Assembly (NCBI RefSeq): GCF_030369635.1
Contig: NZ_CP128474.1
Span: forward strand, 1,178,001 to 1,242,000
Length of the DNA stretch: 64,000 nucleotides
DNA from: Microbacterium arborescens
Lineage (GTDB): Bacteria > Actinomycetota > Actinomycetes > Actinomycetales > Microbacteriaceae
Reading direction: 5' to 3'
Positions 1-8,425 of this stretch are shown one piece after another. The position numbers and the translations under genes were made by a program. The notes beneath the pieces are model-generated. The model saw only the letters and a program-made list of their open reading frames with translations. It had not been told where the DNA came from and ran no database searches. The first letter of the stretch is position 1; every line of letters starts with the position of its first letter.

Positions 1-447
1 CTCGGCGGATCCGTCTTCGCCGTCCTCGGTCGTCATGGAGACCGTCGCGTCTGGCTCGTCGTCGGTCTCGTCGGCAACGCGATCGGATTCGTCGTGGTCG
101 GGGCGCTCGCATCGATCGAGGCGATCCTGGTGGGGGCCGTCGTCATCGGTCTGTGCGGAGGTGCTTTCGGCAGCCTCATCGGGGTGCTGATGATCGAGCG
201 GATTCCCGACGACATGCGCGGACGGATCATGGGCACCCAGAACGCCCTCACCACCGCGGCACCGGCCGCGGGCTTCGTCGCTGCAGCGCTGTTGACCGAG
301 CATCTCGGCGTCGAGATCGCCGCCCTGATCATCATCTCGCCCTGGCTCGTCGCCCTGGTGTGGGGACTCGCGACGCCGCATCTGCGTAATCTGGAGCGGC
401 GGCCGGACGCCGAGCGAGCGGAGGTGGTCGTCGGTGCAGAGCAGTGA
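1..447 (+). CDS. MFS transporter, C-terminal part (5' end outside window)
   Basis: The reading frame is open from the first base and ends at 447, giving the last 148 residues of a polytopic membrane protein. Visible are alternating hydrophobic segments (valine/isoleucine/alanine-rich stretches around residues 18-60 and 85-120 of the visible part) and a basic loop, RIPDDMRGRIMG, of the type that links helices in major facilitator transporters. Substrate cannot be read from the fragment. The stop overlaps by 14 bp the start of the downstream MerR gene, so the two are probably co-transcribed and the MerR protein is a candidate regulator of this exporter. The family call rests on the loop and hydropathy only. 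Confidence 0.7.
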   Translation, partial: LGGSVFAVLGRHGDRRVWLVVGLVGNAIGFVVVGALASIEAILVGAVVIGLCGGAFGSLIGVLMIERIPDDMRGRIMGTQNALTTAAPAAGFVAAALLTEHLGVEIAALIIISPWLVALVWGLATPHLRNLERRPDAERAEVVVGAEQ

Positions 448-1180
448 ACTCGCCCGGCTCGCGGGTGTGACGGTGCGATCGCTCCGGCACTGGCATCAGA
501 TCGGGGTCCTGCCCGAGCCCGCTCGCAGCGCCAACGGATATCGAGATTACGACGCCGTCGACTTCGTGCGGGTGCTGCGGATCCGGCGACTCGCGTCGCT
601 GGGCATGCCGCTCGAACGTATGGGGGCCGTGCTCGACCGCGGTGAGAACTCGACCCGAATCCTCGACGACCTCGACTCCGAGCTCTCGGCGCAGATCGAT
701 CGGCTGACTCGCCAACGTGAGCTGATCGCGCGAATGCGTGACGCCGGCGCGAGCCCGGATGTCCCGCCCGAGCTCGCTCCCGTCGTGAGCGCATTCGTTG
801 CAGCAGGCCTCTCGCCCGAGATGGCGCGGTTCGACCGTGACCAGGCCGTGCTCCTCGCGCACCTCGCGGGGGAGGAGGGGCTGCCGCAGCTCGTGCGGTT
901 CTACGAACGCCTCGCGGGCCCGGGGCGCGCGCGAGCGGCCGCCGATCTCATGAACCGCTTCGGTGCGATCGACGACGCGACGGATGCCGCTGTCGTCGAC
1001 GCGATCGTCGACGAGCTCGTCGACGTCTGTCTCGATCTCTTCGACGAGATCGACGATCCGGGCATCGGAAACCGGCTCTCCGGCGCCGCGCACGTGGTCA
1101 GCGAGTACGCGGACGAATCCCTGAGCCCGCGGCAGCGCGCGGTGCTCGATCGGGTCGAGAACCGGCTGGCCGGGAGCTGA
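434..1180 (+). CDS. MerR-family transcriptional regulator with long C-terminal domain
   Basis: A 248-residue protein starting with GTG. Residues 1-70 form a MerR winged helix: SSELARLAGVTVRSLRHWHQ is the helix-turn-helix, followed by the typical GYRDYD wing. A dimerisation coiled coil follows (about residues 75-110), then about 135 residues of acidic, helical C-terminal domain, longer than in metal-sensing MerR proteins and more like drug- or small-molecule-sensing members. No cysteine cluster for metal binding is visible. The start lies inside the last codons of the MFS gene, suggesting translational coupling. The inducer is unknown. Only 4 bp separate its stop from the end of the convergent LacI gene. 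Confidence 0.85.
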   Translation: MQSSELARLAGVTVRSLRHWHQIGVLPEPARSANGYRDYDAVDFVRVLRIRRLASLGMPLERMGAVLDRGENSTRILDDLDSELSAQIDRLTRQRELIARMRDAGASPDVPPELAPVVSAFVAAGLSPEMARFDRDQAVLLAHLAGEEGLPQLVRFYERLAGPGRARAAADLMNRFGAIDDATDAAVVDAIVDELVDVCLDLFDEIDDPGIGNRLSGAAHVVSEYADESLSPRQRAVLDRVENRLAGS

Positions 1181-1184
1181 GGCG

Positions 1185-2261
1185 CTACCGGGAGGGCGGG
1201 GCAGCCACCGACCCGCCGGTACGGATCGGCATCGGCACGCGTTCGAGACGGGGCGCGTCACCGAGAACGGCGAGCATCGCTGCCGCCCGACGTCCGAGTT
1301 CGATGTGGGGCAGCGCGATCGAGGTGAGCTCGGGATCGACCGCGCGAGCATAGGGGCTGCCGTCGAACCCGATCACCGACACATCCGTGGGAACCCGCAG
1401 TCCCGCGTGATGCAGCGCCTGATAGGCGCCGACGGCGAGTGCGTCGTTCGCGCAGACGAGCGCGGTCGGAGCGCTCCGCGATTCCGCCAGCAGTCTCGCG
1501 ACGGCCCGTCGCCCGTTCGCGACGTCCCAGTCGTCGTCGATCGTGGCGACCCCGGCGAGGGACGTGCCCGCGGCGGCCAGCACCGAATCGATCCCCGCCC
1601 GCCGCTCGGCCAGCGCGATGGGGTCCCATTCCGGCCAGGCGGCTCCGCCTGTGGAACCCGCGGGCAGGGCGCCGACGAACCAGATGCCGTCACGGTGTCC
1701 GTGATCGAGCAGCATCCGGGCGGCATCACGGCCCGCTGCGATCTCGTCGGGCACGACCGCGTCGATCGAAGCGTCTGCGGTCACGCAGTTCAGCAATACC
1801 GTCGGGACGCCCTCGAGCGACCGCGGCAGAGCGATGGTGCGTGTGAACATCGACGCGTAGATGACACCGTCGATGTCGCGGCCGAGAAGGCTCTGCAGCA
1901 ACTGCTCCTCGAGATCAGCGTCGCCCTGAGTGTCGACGGTGAACAGGAGGGTGTCGTGCTCGCGGAGCTCCTGCATCGCGCCACGGACCATCGAGTTGGC
2001 GAACGAGGTGCTGCTGACGAAGTCCGACACGAGGGCCACGGTGCCCGAACGGCCGGTGCGCAGCGTCTGGGCGGTGATGTTGGGGCGGTAGCCGAGCTCG
2101 TCCGCAGCGCGACGGACCCGCTCGAATACGTCGTCGGACAGTCGCTGATCGGTGCGGCCGTTCATCACGAACGAGACGGCCGAGCGCGAGACTCCGGCAC
2201 GCTCCGCGACCTCCCGCAGTGTCACCCGGGGTGCCCGTCGGGTCGGGGGAGTGTCGGTCAT
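1185..2261 (-). CDS. LacI-family transcriptional repressor
   Basis: A 358-residue LacI/GalR protein. Residues about 13-60 are the LacI helix-turn-helix (TLREVAERAGVSRSAVSFVM) followed by the hinge helix; residues about 70-350 are the periplasmic-binding-protein-like effector domain (ALVSDF, VCANDALAVGA, VIGFDGSPYA motifs). It lies directly downstream of, and on the same strand as, the GH9 cellulase gene, from which a strong terminator hairpin separates it. A role in sugar-dependent control of the cellulase is plausible by position. However, its recognition helix (RSAVSFVMNG) is not the usual CebR/CelR sequence as I remember it, so the protein that binds the CebR-type sites upstream of the cellulase may be encoded elsewhere. 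Confidence 0.88.
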   Translation of the reverse strand: MTDTPPTRRAPRVTLREVAERAGVSRSAVSFVMNGRTDQRLSDDVFERVRRAADELGYRPNITAQTLRTGRSGTVALVSDFVSSTSFANSMVRGAMQELREHDTLLFTVDTQGDADLEEQLLQSLLGRDIDGVIYASMFTRTIALPRSLEGVPTVLLNCVTADASIDAVVPDEIAAGRDAARMLLDHGHRDGIWFVGALPAGSTGGAAWPEWDPIALAERRAGIDSVLAAAGTSLAGVATIDDDWDVANGRRAVARLLAESRSAPTALVCANDALAVGAYQALHHAGLRVPTDVSVIGFDGSPYARAVDPELTSIALPHIELGRRAAAMLAVLGDAPRLERVPMPIRTGGSVAAPPSR

Positions 2262-2311
2262 GTCCTCGTTCCGGCTGTCGGTCGCGGTTCTCGAAAGCTA
2301 ACACGGACGAC

Positions 2312-2346
2312 GCGGCCCGCTCGGGAGCATGTCCCGAGCGGGCCGC
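2312..2346 (-). terminator. Intrinsic terminator hairpin after the GH9 gene
   Basis: Perfect 15-bp GC-rich stem (2312-2326 with 2332-2346) with a 5-nt loop, starting 7 bp after the cellulase stop codon. It separates the cellulase from the LacI gene downstream. There is no U-tract, as is usual in actinobacteria. Confidence 0.8.
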
Positions 2347-2352
2347 GCTGAC

Positions 2353-5300
2353 TCAGCCAAATCGTCGCCGACGGAGCAATGCGACGCCCGCCGACATGAG
2401 GGCCGCGGCCACTCCGCCGAGCATCCACAGCGGCAGCGGGTCACCACCCGAGCGCGCGAGGACGCCCCTCGCCGCACCGGCGGGCGTCGTGTCCGCCGCG
2501 CCGGATTCGGCGACTTGCTCACCGGGGCCGGCCGTCACCGTCACCGTGATGGTGGCGGTCACCTCGGTTCCCCGTGCGTCCGCCACGCGATAGCTCACCG
2601 GAACCGCCGTGCCCTCGAACCCGGCGTCCGCAACGAACGAGACGACGTCCGCATTCAGCTCGTAGCGACCCTGACCGTCGGCGACGACCGACGTGGTCGG
2701 CGCGCCGGACGCATCGAGGAGGGTGAGCGAGGACGGGACGAGAGGGACGTCGGCATCGCCGGGGAGGTCGTTGGCGAGCGGGCTCACCGCAACAGCGGCA
2801 TCCGCAGGTCCGGACGCGAGGTCGTCCACCGCGTGCGGAGTGACGGCGACGAAGCCGTCACCCAGGTCGGCGACGAAGGACGAGACCCAGGCGAGGGCCG
2901 AGTTCCAGTTCACGGTGATCTCGTTGACCGACCACGCCCCGATGTTGTCGACGTAACAGGCCTGCGGTGCGCACCCCTGCAGCCAGGCTCCCGCGACGGG
3001 GTCCTGGATCGACGAGTTGGGCCCGCCCGCGACCGTGCCGACGGGAGGATGGGGCAGGGCGGGGTCGAGGGCGTTCGCGTACCACCGGCTGTGCTGATTG
3101 CGCGCGTCGTTCGTGCCGTACCCGGTGATGTACGACTGCCCGAGCACGTTGCGGCCCAGCAGGTAATCGAACCCTTCGACGACGGCATCGGCGTACCGCG
3201 GGCGCTGGGTGAGATCGAACGCCGTCCCGAGGACGACCTGGTTGTTCAGCACCGACGAGTTCGATCCCCAGTCGTACAGCCCCTCATCCGGCGCGTACGG
3301 CTGACCGAACGGCTGTGCGCGCTGATCGGCGATCAGACGCTCGGCGGCATCGATCACCGACCCGCGGATGCGGTCGATGTCGGGGAGGTCTGTCGCGAAC
3401 CGGGCGAGCTGCATGCGGCCGAGCGCCGCCACGTCTCCCCAGTAGAAGCCGCCCGGCCCGAACACATCCGACTGATGCAGCGGATTTGCCTCGAGCTCGG
3501 CGCGGTAACGGTCGCTGCCGGTCGTGATGTACAGCTCCGCTGCCGCCCAGTAGAACTCGTCGGTCACCACGTCGTCGGCGTACGTTCCTCCACCCGTGCC
3601 GTCTTCTTCCGGGGCGAGCAGATCGGGGTGGGCGAGCGCGGCGTCGTAGGCCCGTTCCGCGGCGGCGAGCAGCCGCGCCGCGAACTCTTCGTCGAACGGC
3701 GCGAACAGGCGTGCTGCCTGCGCGGCGGTGGCAGCCACGTTCAACGTCGCCGCCGTCGACGGTCGGTGCAGCAGCCTCTCTTGCGAGTCGTCGTGCGGCA
3801 TGAGGGGCAACCCGGTCCACGCGCGGTCGTGCACCTTGTGCCAGGCCATCCCGGCCAGCGGGTCACCGGCGGGTACCTGCATCCGCAACAGGAACTCCAT
3901 CTGCCATCGCGCTTCGTCGAGGATGTCGGGCACGCCGTTGCCGCGCTCGGGCACGGCGAGGGTCGAATCGCCCAGCGCGTCCGCCGTGCCCGCGGCAACG
4001 GCTCGCTCGTAGGCGGACATCACCTGGGCCACGGCGATTCCGCCGTTCACGACGTACTTGCCGTGGTCGCCTGCGTCGTACCAGCCGCCGCGGACGTCGT
4101 GTCGATCGGTGCAGGTCCATCCCCCGGACCACGTCTGCGGTTCGAGGCACCCCACGTTCCCGTCGCCCTGGTTCGGTGACGTGTCGACATGGCCGGCGGG
4201 GCGAGCGTATTCCGCGCCCGCGATGTCGCCGTCGATCTCGATGCCGGATCGGTTCGTGTAGAAGAAGCGCATCGAATCGGTGCGCAGCGATTGGAAGACC
4301 TCGGCGGAGATCGTGAACGGATGGCTGGTGTCGGCGCCGACCCGGAGCCTCACGTCCGCCGCCTCCTGGGAGTAGGAGCCGAAGTCGACCGTGTGCACGG
4401 CGGTTCCCGCACTTGCGTCGAAGCCTGCCGGCTCGGTCTCGCCCTCGGCGAGGACGGATCCGTCGGGTGCCTCGAGGGCCCACGGCAGCGGTGCCGTGGC
4501 ACCCGACACGACGGTCGCGCGCTTGGGGCCGTGTAGCAGATACCCGACCTGATTGACCTTGACGGCGGGGCCGGGGTCGGCCGTGTACGAGTAGGCGGTG
4601 CCCTGGAGTGAGATCTCGTCGAAGCAGATGTCGGTTCCGGCCGGTACCGCACCGAGGCGGAACTGCACCTGGCCGAGGTGGTACTCCGTAGCCGGTGTCG
4701 TCGCGAAAGCGACCTCGTACTGCTGCGGTTCGAGCCCGAGAGCGAAGGACTGCTCAATCCAGTCGGTCGGCGACGCGCCCGTGTACGTGCCGACCTTGGC
4801 TGAGATGGTCGCGCCCGTCGAGGCGGATGCGGTGAAGCTCAGGCGAAATCCGGTGTCGCCGGGCAGAAAGATGTCGTTGTGGCCGAGGAGCACGTCCCAC
4901 AGGTCGGGCGTCTGCTCCGTCACCGTCGCGCACATCCGCTGCGCGGGGTTCGACAGTGACACCGGTCCGCTGGTCCACCACGGGGCCGTGCTCTGGTCGA
5001 GCGTGGGGTTGGGGAGCAGCTCGTCGTCGCCGACCGGGATGACCGGGGGAGTCGACCCGTCCTGGGCGACCAGGCTCACGTCGTCGACGCAGAACCGGGT
5101 GGCGGTGTTGGCGCCGAGGCGGAACTGCAGTTCCGATACGGTGCCGTTTCCCAGGTCGCGCGCCGTGAACTCCTCGCTGACTTGCTGCCATTCGACGGTC
5201 AGCGGTGTGCTCTGTGAGAGATACGTCGTGTAGACGGCATCCGGGACCGTGGGCGCGACCTGCGTGACGACCGTGGCGGGCGCATCGGCGCGGACCCTTG

Positions 5301-5598
5301 CCGTCAACGTATAGGTGACGCCGTCGGCCAGGGCAAGGTCGCTCTGACCGACGAGTACGTCCCAGGGGTTCTCGCTGTCCGGCACCCCGGCGCAGAAGGC
5401 GCCGGTCGCGGTGTCGAAGCTGTCGACACCGGCCGACCACCAGGGTTCATGGCCGGTCGAGAAGTCTCCGTTCCGCACGAGCTCCGCCGGGGCCGCGGTG
5501 GCGACCGCCGGAAGGGCGGTCATCGCGGCTCCCACGAGCATCCCCGTCGTGATCACGGCTGTCGCGCGTCTCGTCCGACGCAGCTTCATCGCATCCAT
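2353..5598 (-). CDS. Secreted, wall-anchored GH9 cellulase (endoglucanase) with two CBM4/9-type modules
   Basis: A 1081-residue multidomain glycoside hydrolase. In order: signal peptide (1-35, twin-basic start, hydrophobic core, cleavage near ATAAPAE); two repeated beta-sandwich modules of CBM4/9 type (about 38-178 and 190-335); the Ig-like domain that precedes GH9 enzymes (about 345-430, VKVNQVGYL); the GH9 catalytic domain (about 440-905); a cadherin/Ig-like spacer (about 915-1030); and a C-terminal sorting signal. The catalytic domain has GGWYDAGDHGKYV with the base aspartates near residue 505, and NEITVNWN with the acid glutamate near 891. The C-terminus has LARSGG, a hydrophobic helix and LRRRRFG, matching a sortase signal. 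The start is preceded by GAAGGAG. A tandem CebR-like operator covers the start of transcription. Expected action: hydrolysis of beta-1,4-glucan outside the cell while tethered to the wall. Confidence 0.93.
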   Translation of the reverse strand: MDAMKLRRTRRATAVITTGMLVGAAMTALPAVATAAPAELVRNGDFSTGHEPWWSAGVDSFDTATGAFCAGVPDSENPWDVLVGQSDLALADGVTYTLTARVRADAPATVVTQVAPTVPDAVYTTYLSQSTPLTVEWQQVSEEFTARDLGNGTVSELQFRLGANTATRFCVDDVSLVAQDGSTPPVIPVGDDELLPNPTLDQSTAPWWTSGPVSLSNPAQRMCATVTEQTPDLWDVLLGHNDIFLPGDTGFRLSFTASASTGATISAKVGTYTGASPTDWIEQSFALGLEPQQYEVAFATTPATEYHLGQVQFRLGAVPAGTDICFDEISLQGTAYSYTADPGPAVKVNQVGYLLHGPKRATVVSGATAPLPWALEAPDGSVLAEGETEPAGFDASAGTAVHTVDFGSYSQEAADVRLRVGADTSHPFTISAEVFQSLRTDSMRFFYTNRSGIEIDGDIAGAEYARPAGHVDTSPNQGDGNVGCLEPQTWSGGWTCTDRHDVRGGWYDAGDHGKYVVNGGIAVAQVMSAYERAVAAGTADALGDSTLAVPERGNGVPDILDEARWQMEFLLRMQVPAGDPLAGMAWHKVHDRAWTGLPLMPHDDSQERLLHRPSTAATLNVAATAAQAARLFAPFDEEFAARLLAAAERAYDAALAHPDLLAPEEDGTGGGTYADDVVTDEFYWAAAELYITTGSDRYRAELEANPLHQSDVFGPGGFYWGDVAALGRMQLARFATDLPDIDRIRGSVIDAAERLIADQRAQPFGQPYAPDEGLYDWGSNSSVLNNQVVLGTAFDLTQRPRYADAVVEGFDYLLGRNVLGQSYITGYGTNDARNQHSRWYANALDPALPHPPVGTVAGGPNSSIQDPVAGAWLQGCAPQACYVDNIGAWSVNEITVNWNSALAWVSSFVADLGDGFVAVTPHAVDDLASGPADAAVAVSPLANDLPGDADVPLVPSSLTLLDASGAPTTSVVADGQGRYELNADVVSFVADAGFEGTAVPVSYRVADARGTEVTATITVTVTAGPGEQVAESGAADTTPAGAARGVLARSGGDPLPLWMLGGVAAALMSAGVALLRRRRFG

Positions 5599-5617
5599 TC
5601 AAGCTCCTTCGCTCGTC

Positions 5618-5644
5618 TGAGAGCGCTCCCAGGGAGCGCTCCCA
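5618..5644 (-). promoter_or_regulatory. Tandem CebR/CelR-type operator of the GH9 cellulase
   Basis: Two back-to-back 14-bp palindromes, TGAGAGCGCTCCCA (5618-5631) and AGGGAGCGCTCCCA (5631-5644), sharing one base. Each differs from the CebR/CelR consensus TGGGAGCGCTCCCA of Streptomyces and Thermobifida at one position. They sit between the predicted -10 (5648-5653) and the ribosome-binding site, so binding would block initiation or early elongation. Confidence 0.85.
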
Positions 5645-5647
5645 CGA

Positions 5648-5653
5648 ACGCTA
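5648..5653 (-). promoter_or_regulatory. -10 element of the GH9 cellulase
   Basis: TAGCGT on the minus strand, 4 bp upstream of the operator pair; predicted transcription start falls inside the operators. No good -35 is visible. Confidence 0.5.
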
Positions 5654-5718
5654 GCAGAACGCCTCCGGCCGCGATCGGCCTGTTCGGCCGTGCTTCGTGG
5701 GCTCGTCGTCGTGGCGGC

Positions 5719-5724
5719 TAGCCT
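5719..5724 (+). promoter_or_regulatory. -10 element, leaderless promoter of the barstar-like gene
   Basis: TAGCCT lies exactly 6 bp before the GTG start at 5731; no ribosome-binding site is present, so the mRNA should begin at or next to the start codon. Confidence 0.6.
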
Positions 5725-5730
5725 CGGCAT

Positions 5731-6141
5731 GTGAACAGCGCGCCGTCCGCTCCCGTCGACCTGCGGATCGAGGGCGGGCGGGTGCGCGACATCCCGTCGC
5801 TCTACGCCGAGCTGAACCGCGTCTTCATGGCCGACGAGGAGTGGCGTCTCGGCGAGAGTCTCGACGCGCTCGACGACCTCCTCTACGGCGGGTTCGGCGT
5901 CCTCGCGCACACGTCGATCGCGCGCGTCGTCTGGGCTGACTCGGCGGTCTCACGAGACGCGCTGGGCATCCCGCTCACGCGCGTCCACCTCGCCGCCAAG
6001 CTCGAGCGCCCGGACATCTATGCCGTCGGTCCGGCGCGGGCCGCGCTGGACGACCTCGAGCGGGGTGGCGGGATGACGTACTTCGAGCTGGTCCTGCAGG
6101 TTTTCGCCGGTCACCCCGAGCTCGAGCTCGTCCTCGCCTGA
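5731..6141 (+). CDS. Barstar-like (ribonuclease inhibitor fold) protein
   Basis: A 136-residue cytoplasmic acidic protein without signal or membrane segment. Residues about 10-60 follow the barstar pattern: a strand (DLRIEGGRV), a helix with SLYAELNRVF, then LGESLDALDDLLYGGFG, the conserved region that in barstar contacts the barnase active site. A second half (about 65-136) ends in a helix-rich ELVLQVFAGH. Barstar proteins bind and block secreted barnase-type RNases. No barnase gene is adjacent: the neighbours are a cellulase and a two-component system. GTG start chosen because a TAGCCT -10 lies 6 bp upstream (leaderless geometry). It could be an orphan immunity protein or a repurposed barstar fold. 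Confidence 0.72.
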   Translation: MNSAPSAPVDLRIEGGRVRDIPSLYAELNRVFMADEEWRLGESLDALDDLLYGGFGVLAHTSIARVVWADSAVSRDALGIPLTRVHLAAKLERPDIYAVGPARAALDDLERGGGMTYFELVLQVFAGHPELELVLA

Positions 6142-6171
6142 GGTTCGTCGCTGGTTTTCTTAACGGGCGCA

Positions 6172-6177
6172 TATCCT
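6172..6177 (+). promoter_or_regulatory. -10 element of the two-component operon
   Basis: TATCCT about 20 bp before the response-regulator start; GGGAG at about 6182 is the ribosome-binding site. The upstream sequence CTTAACGGGCG (6159-6169) recurs with one mismatch before lysX. Confidence 0.45.
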
Positions 6178-6196
6178 CGCGCGGGAGCATGAAGTC

Positions 6197-6934
6197 ATGT
6201 CGCTCACGTCGTCCCCGCTGTCCGATCCCGCGATTCGCGTGCTCGTCGTCGATGACGAGCCGAACCTGCGCCACTTGCTCGGGGCGGTGCTCTCGCGGCA
6301 GGGCTGGATCGTCGAGGTCGCGGCGACCGGGGCGAGCGCGATCGAGACGGCGCGACGGATGCGGCCGCATCTCATGGTGCTCGACGTCGTGCTGCCCGAC
6401 ATCGACGGCGTCGAGGTTCTGCGAACGCTGCGCAGCGAGCTGAGCGAGACCATGGTCCTCTTCCTGACCGCCAACGGCACCGTCGCCAACCGCATCACGG
6501 GCATCGCCGCCGGCGGCGACGACTACGTGGCGAAGCCGTTCAGCGTCGAAGAGGTGGTGGTCCGTCTGCGCGGACTGCTGCGACGCAGCCCCATGCTCTT
6601 GCAGGGCGCGCCGACGCCGATGCTCGAGGTCGGCGACCTGCGATTGAACGAGGACAACCACGAGGTCACACGGGCGGGCGAGCCGATCCGGCTGACGGCG
6701 ACGGAGTTCTCGCTGCTGCGCTTCCTGATGCTCAACGCCGATCGGGTCCTCAGCAAGGAGCAGATCCTCGACCGTGTCTGGGAGTATGACTTCGGACGGG
6801 AGTCGAACATCGTGGAGATCTACATTTCGTATCTGCGCAAGAAGATCGATCACGGACGTGAGCCGATGATCCACACGCTGCGCCGCGTCGGCTACATCCT
6901 GCGGGCTGCTCCGACCGCTCCGGCCTCGTCGTGA
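6197..6934 (+). CDS. OmpR/PhoB-family response regulator
   Basis: A 245-residue response regulator. The receiver domain (about 13-125) has the acidic pocket DD at 19-20, phospho-acceptor Asp63 (in LDVVLPD), Thr91 and Lys113 (KPF), all the conserved residues. The winged-helix DNA-binding domain (about 140-235) contains LTATEFSLLRFL and the recognition region EIYISYLRKKID, then RRVGYILR. It is followed, with a 4-bp GTGA overlap, by its sensor kinase. The divergent esterase and lysX lie directly downstream, so control of lipid aminoacylation is the natural guess. Similar overall to mycobacterial TcrX/TrcR-type regulators, but I cannot assign an orthologue. Confidence 0.93.
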   Translation: MSLTSSPLSDPAIRVLVVDDEPNLRHLLGAVLSRQGWIVEVAATGASAIETARRMRPHLMVLDVVLPDIDGVEVLRTLRSELSETMVLFLTANGTVANRITGIAAGGDDYVAKPFSVEEVVVRLRGLLRRSPMLLQGAPTPMLEVGDLRLNEDNHEVTRAGEPIRLTATEFSLLRFLMLNADRVLSKEQILDRVWEYDFGRESNIVEIYISYLRKKIDHGREPMIHTLRRVGYILRAAPTAPASS

Positions 6935-8409
6935 CCTCCGCGCGGTCGGGAGGCCTGCGCACCCTGCGCGGCCGTTCGGTCGCGATGATCTCGGGTCTCC
7001 TCCTGGCAGCGGTGACCGTGTTCGGCATCGTCTCCGTCGCGATCCTCCGGCAGAACCTCGTCACCCAGGCCGAGTCGACTCTGTACCTGTCCAACGACAC
7101 CGCCATCAGTCAGACCCTCACGGCGGTGGATGCGACGGGGAGCGTTCCGACCTTCGACGACGTATCGCTCGCGGTCCCGTCCGACGGGTTCTTCTTCGTC
7201 GTGCAGGACGACGAGGTCGTCGTCTCGGCGTTCTTCACCCGCGACTACGACTACCGCCCGATGACCGGCGTCGAGCTCTCTCACGCGCGCGCCGCGATGG
7301 GAGAGAGCGGCTATACCGCCCAGGCCGATGTCGCCGACGACGGGATGTACCTCGTCACTGCGTCCGACGTGGTCGCCGAGGACGGGGGAGAGCTGACGAT
7401 CGTCAGTGGCGTCGGTCTGACCGACGCGGACACCGTCGTTCGGACCTATGCGCTCTGGCTCGCGGTCGTCGGGATAGCGATCGCAGCGTTCGCCGCGGTG
7501 TTCGGCTGGCGCTGGACCCGACAACAGCTCGACCCGCTCGAGCGGGTCGCCGAGATCGCTGATGAAGTGGCGGCCACGCCGCTCTCATCCGGAGAGATCG
7601 CGCCGCAACGCCGTGTTCCCCGCGATGTGCGGCATCTCGGGTCGGAGACCGACCGTGTGGCGGACGCGCTCAACCGCCTGCTCGACCATGTCGAACTCTC
7701 GCTCAACGCACGCCACCGCGCGGAGGAATCGATGCGTCGCTTCATCGCCGAGGCGAGCCACGAGCTGCGGAACCCCCTCGCCTCCATCCGCGGTTACGCC
7801 GACTTCTACGCCCAGCCCGGCGCCGACGCCGACCCTCGCGAGGCCCAGGGTGCGCTGCAGCGCATCGGCTCGGAAGCGGCCAGGATGAGCGCGCTCGTCG
7901 ACGACCTGCTGTTGCTGGCGCGGTTGGATGCCGACCCCGTGGTGGCCCATGATGACGTCCAACTCTCGATGATCGTGGTGGAGACCGCGTCCGATGCGAG
8001 GTTCGCCTATCCGGGACATGTCTGGCGCATCGCCCTGCCTGACGAGGACGTCACCGTGGTCGGGGATGAAGGCGCGATCCGGCAGATGCTGTTGAACCTC
8101 GTCGCCAACGCCGGACACCACACCCCCGACGGCACGAGTGTGACGGTCGCGGTGGGGAAGACCGAGACCGCCGTCGAGCTCAGCGTCAACGATGACGGTC
8201 CGGGCATCGACCCCGACGCGTTGCCGACGATCTTCGACCGATTCACCCAAGCCGGCAGCCGGTCGCAGACGCGGGAACGCTCCACGGTGGGCCTCGGGCT
8301 CGCGATCGTGCAGGCCCTTGCAATCGCGTCGGGATACGAGGTGTCGGTCGTCAGCTCGAGTGCGGGCACCCGGTTCGTCATCCGCATCCCCATCGTCGTG
8401 GGCGACTGA
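6931..8409 (+). CDS. Membrane sensor histidine kinase
   Basis: A 492-residue classical sensor kinase. A first membrane helix (about 18-40), an extracytoplasmic sensor of about 130 residues rich in Asp/Val, a second helix (about 170-190), a HAMP linker (about 192-255), the dimerisation/phosphotransfer domain with ASHELRNPLASIRGY where His277 is phosphorylated, and the ATP-binding domain with the N box (NLVANAGHHT), G1 (NDDGPGID), F (FDRF) and G2 (GLGLAIV) boxes. GTG start overlaps the stop of the response regulator by 4 bp, so expression is coupled. The sensor domain is not a PAS or Cache type I can name; the signal is unknown. Confidence 0.93.
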   Translation: MTSARSGGLRTLRGRSVAMISGLLLAAVTVFGIVSVAILRQNLVTQAESTLYLSNDTAISQTLTAVDATGSVPTFDDVSLAVPSDGFFFVVQDDEVVVSAFFTRDYDYRPMTGVELSHARAAMGESGYTAQADVADDGMYLVTASDVVAEDGGELTIVSGVGLTDADTVVRTYALWLAVVGIAIAAFAAVFGWRWTRQQLDPLERVAEIADEVAATPLSSGEIAPQRRVPRDVRHLGSETDRVADALNRLLDHVELSLNARHRAEESMRRFIAEASHELRNPLASIRGYADFYAQPGADADPREAQGALQRIGSEAARMSALVDDLLLLARLDADPVVAHDDVQLSMIVVETASDARFAYPGHVWRIALPDEDVTVVGDEGAIRQMLLNLVANAGHHTPDGTSVTVAVGKTETAVELSVNDDGPGIDPDALPTIFDRFTQAGSRSQTRERSTVGLGLAIVQALAIASGYEVSVVSSSAGTRFVIRIPIVVGD

Positions 8410-8425
8410 CTCCGACGGCCGCGGG

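Noticed and set aside
1468..1477. GGAGCGCTCC palindrome, resembling the CebR core
   Set aside because: Inside the LacI coding region, flanks do not fit the 14-bp consensus, and no promoter is nearby.
2329..4179. 616-codon open frame on the plus strand opposite the cellulase
   Set aside because: Shadow frame; the minus strand encodes the GH9 catalytic domain.
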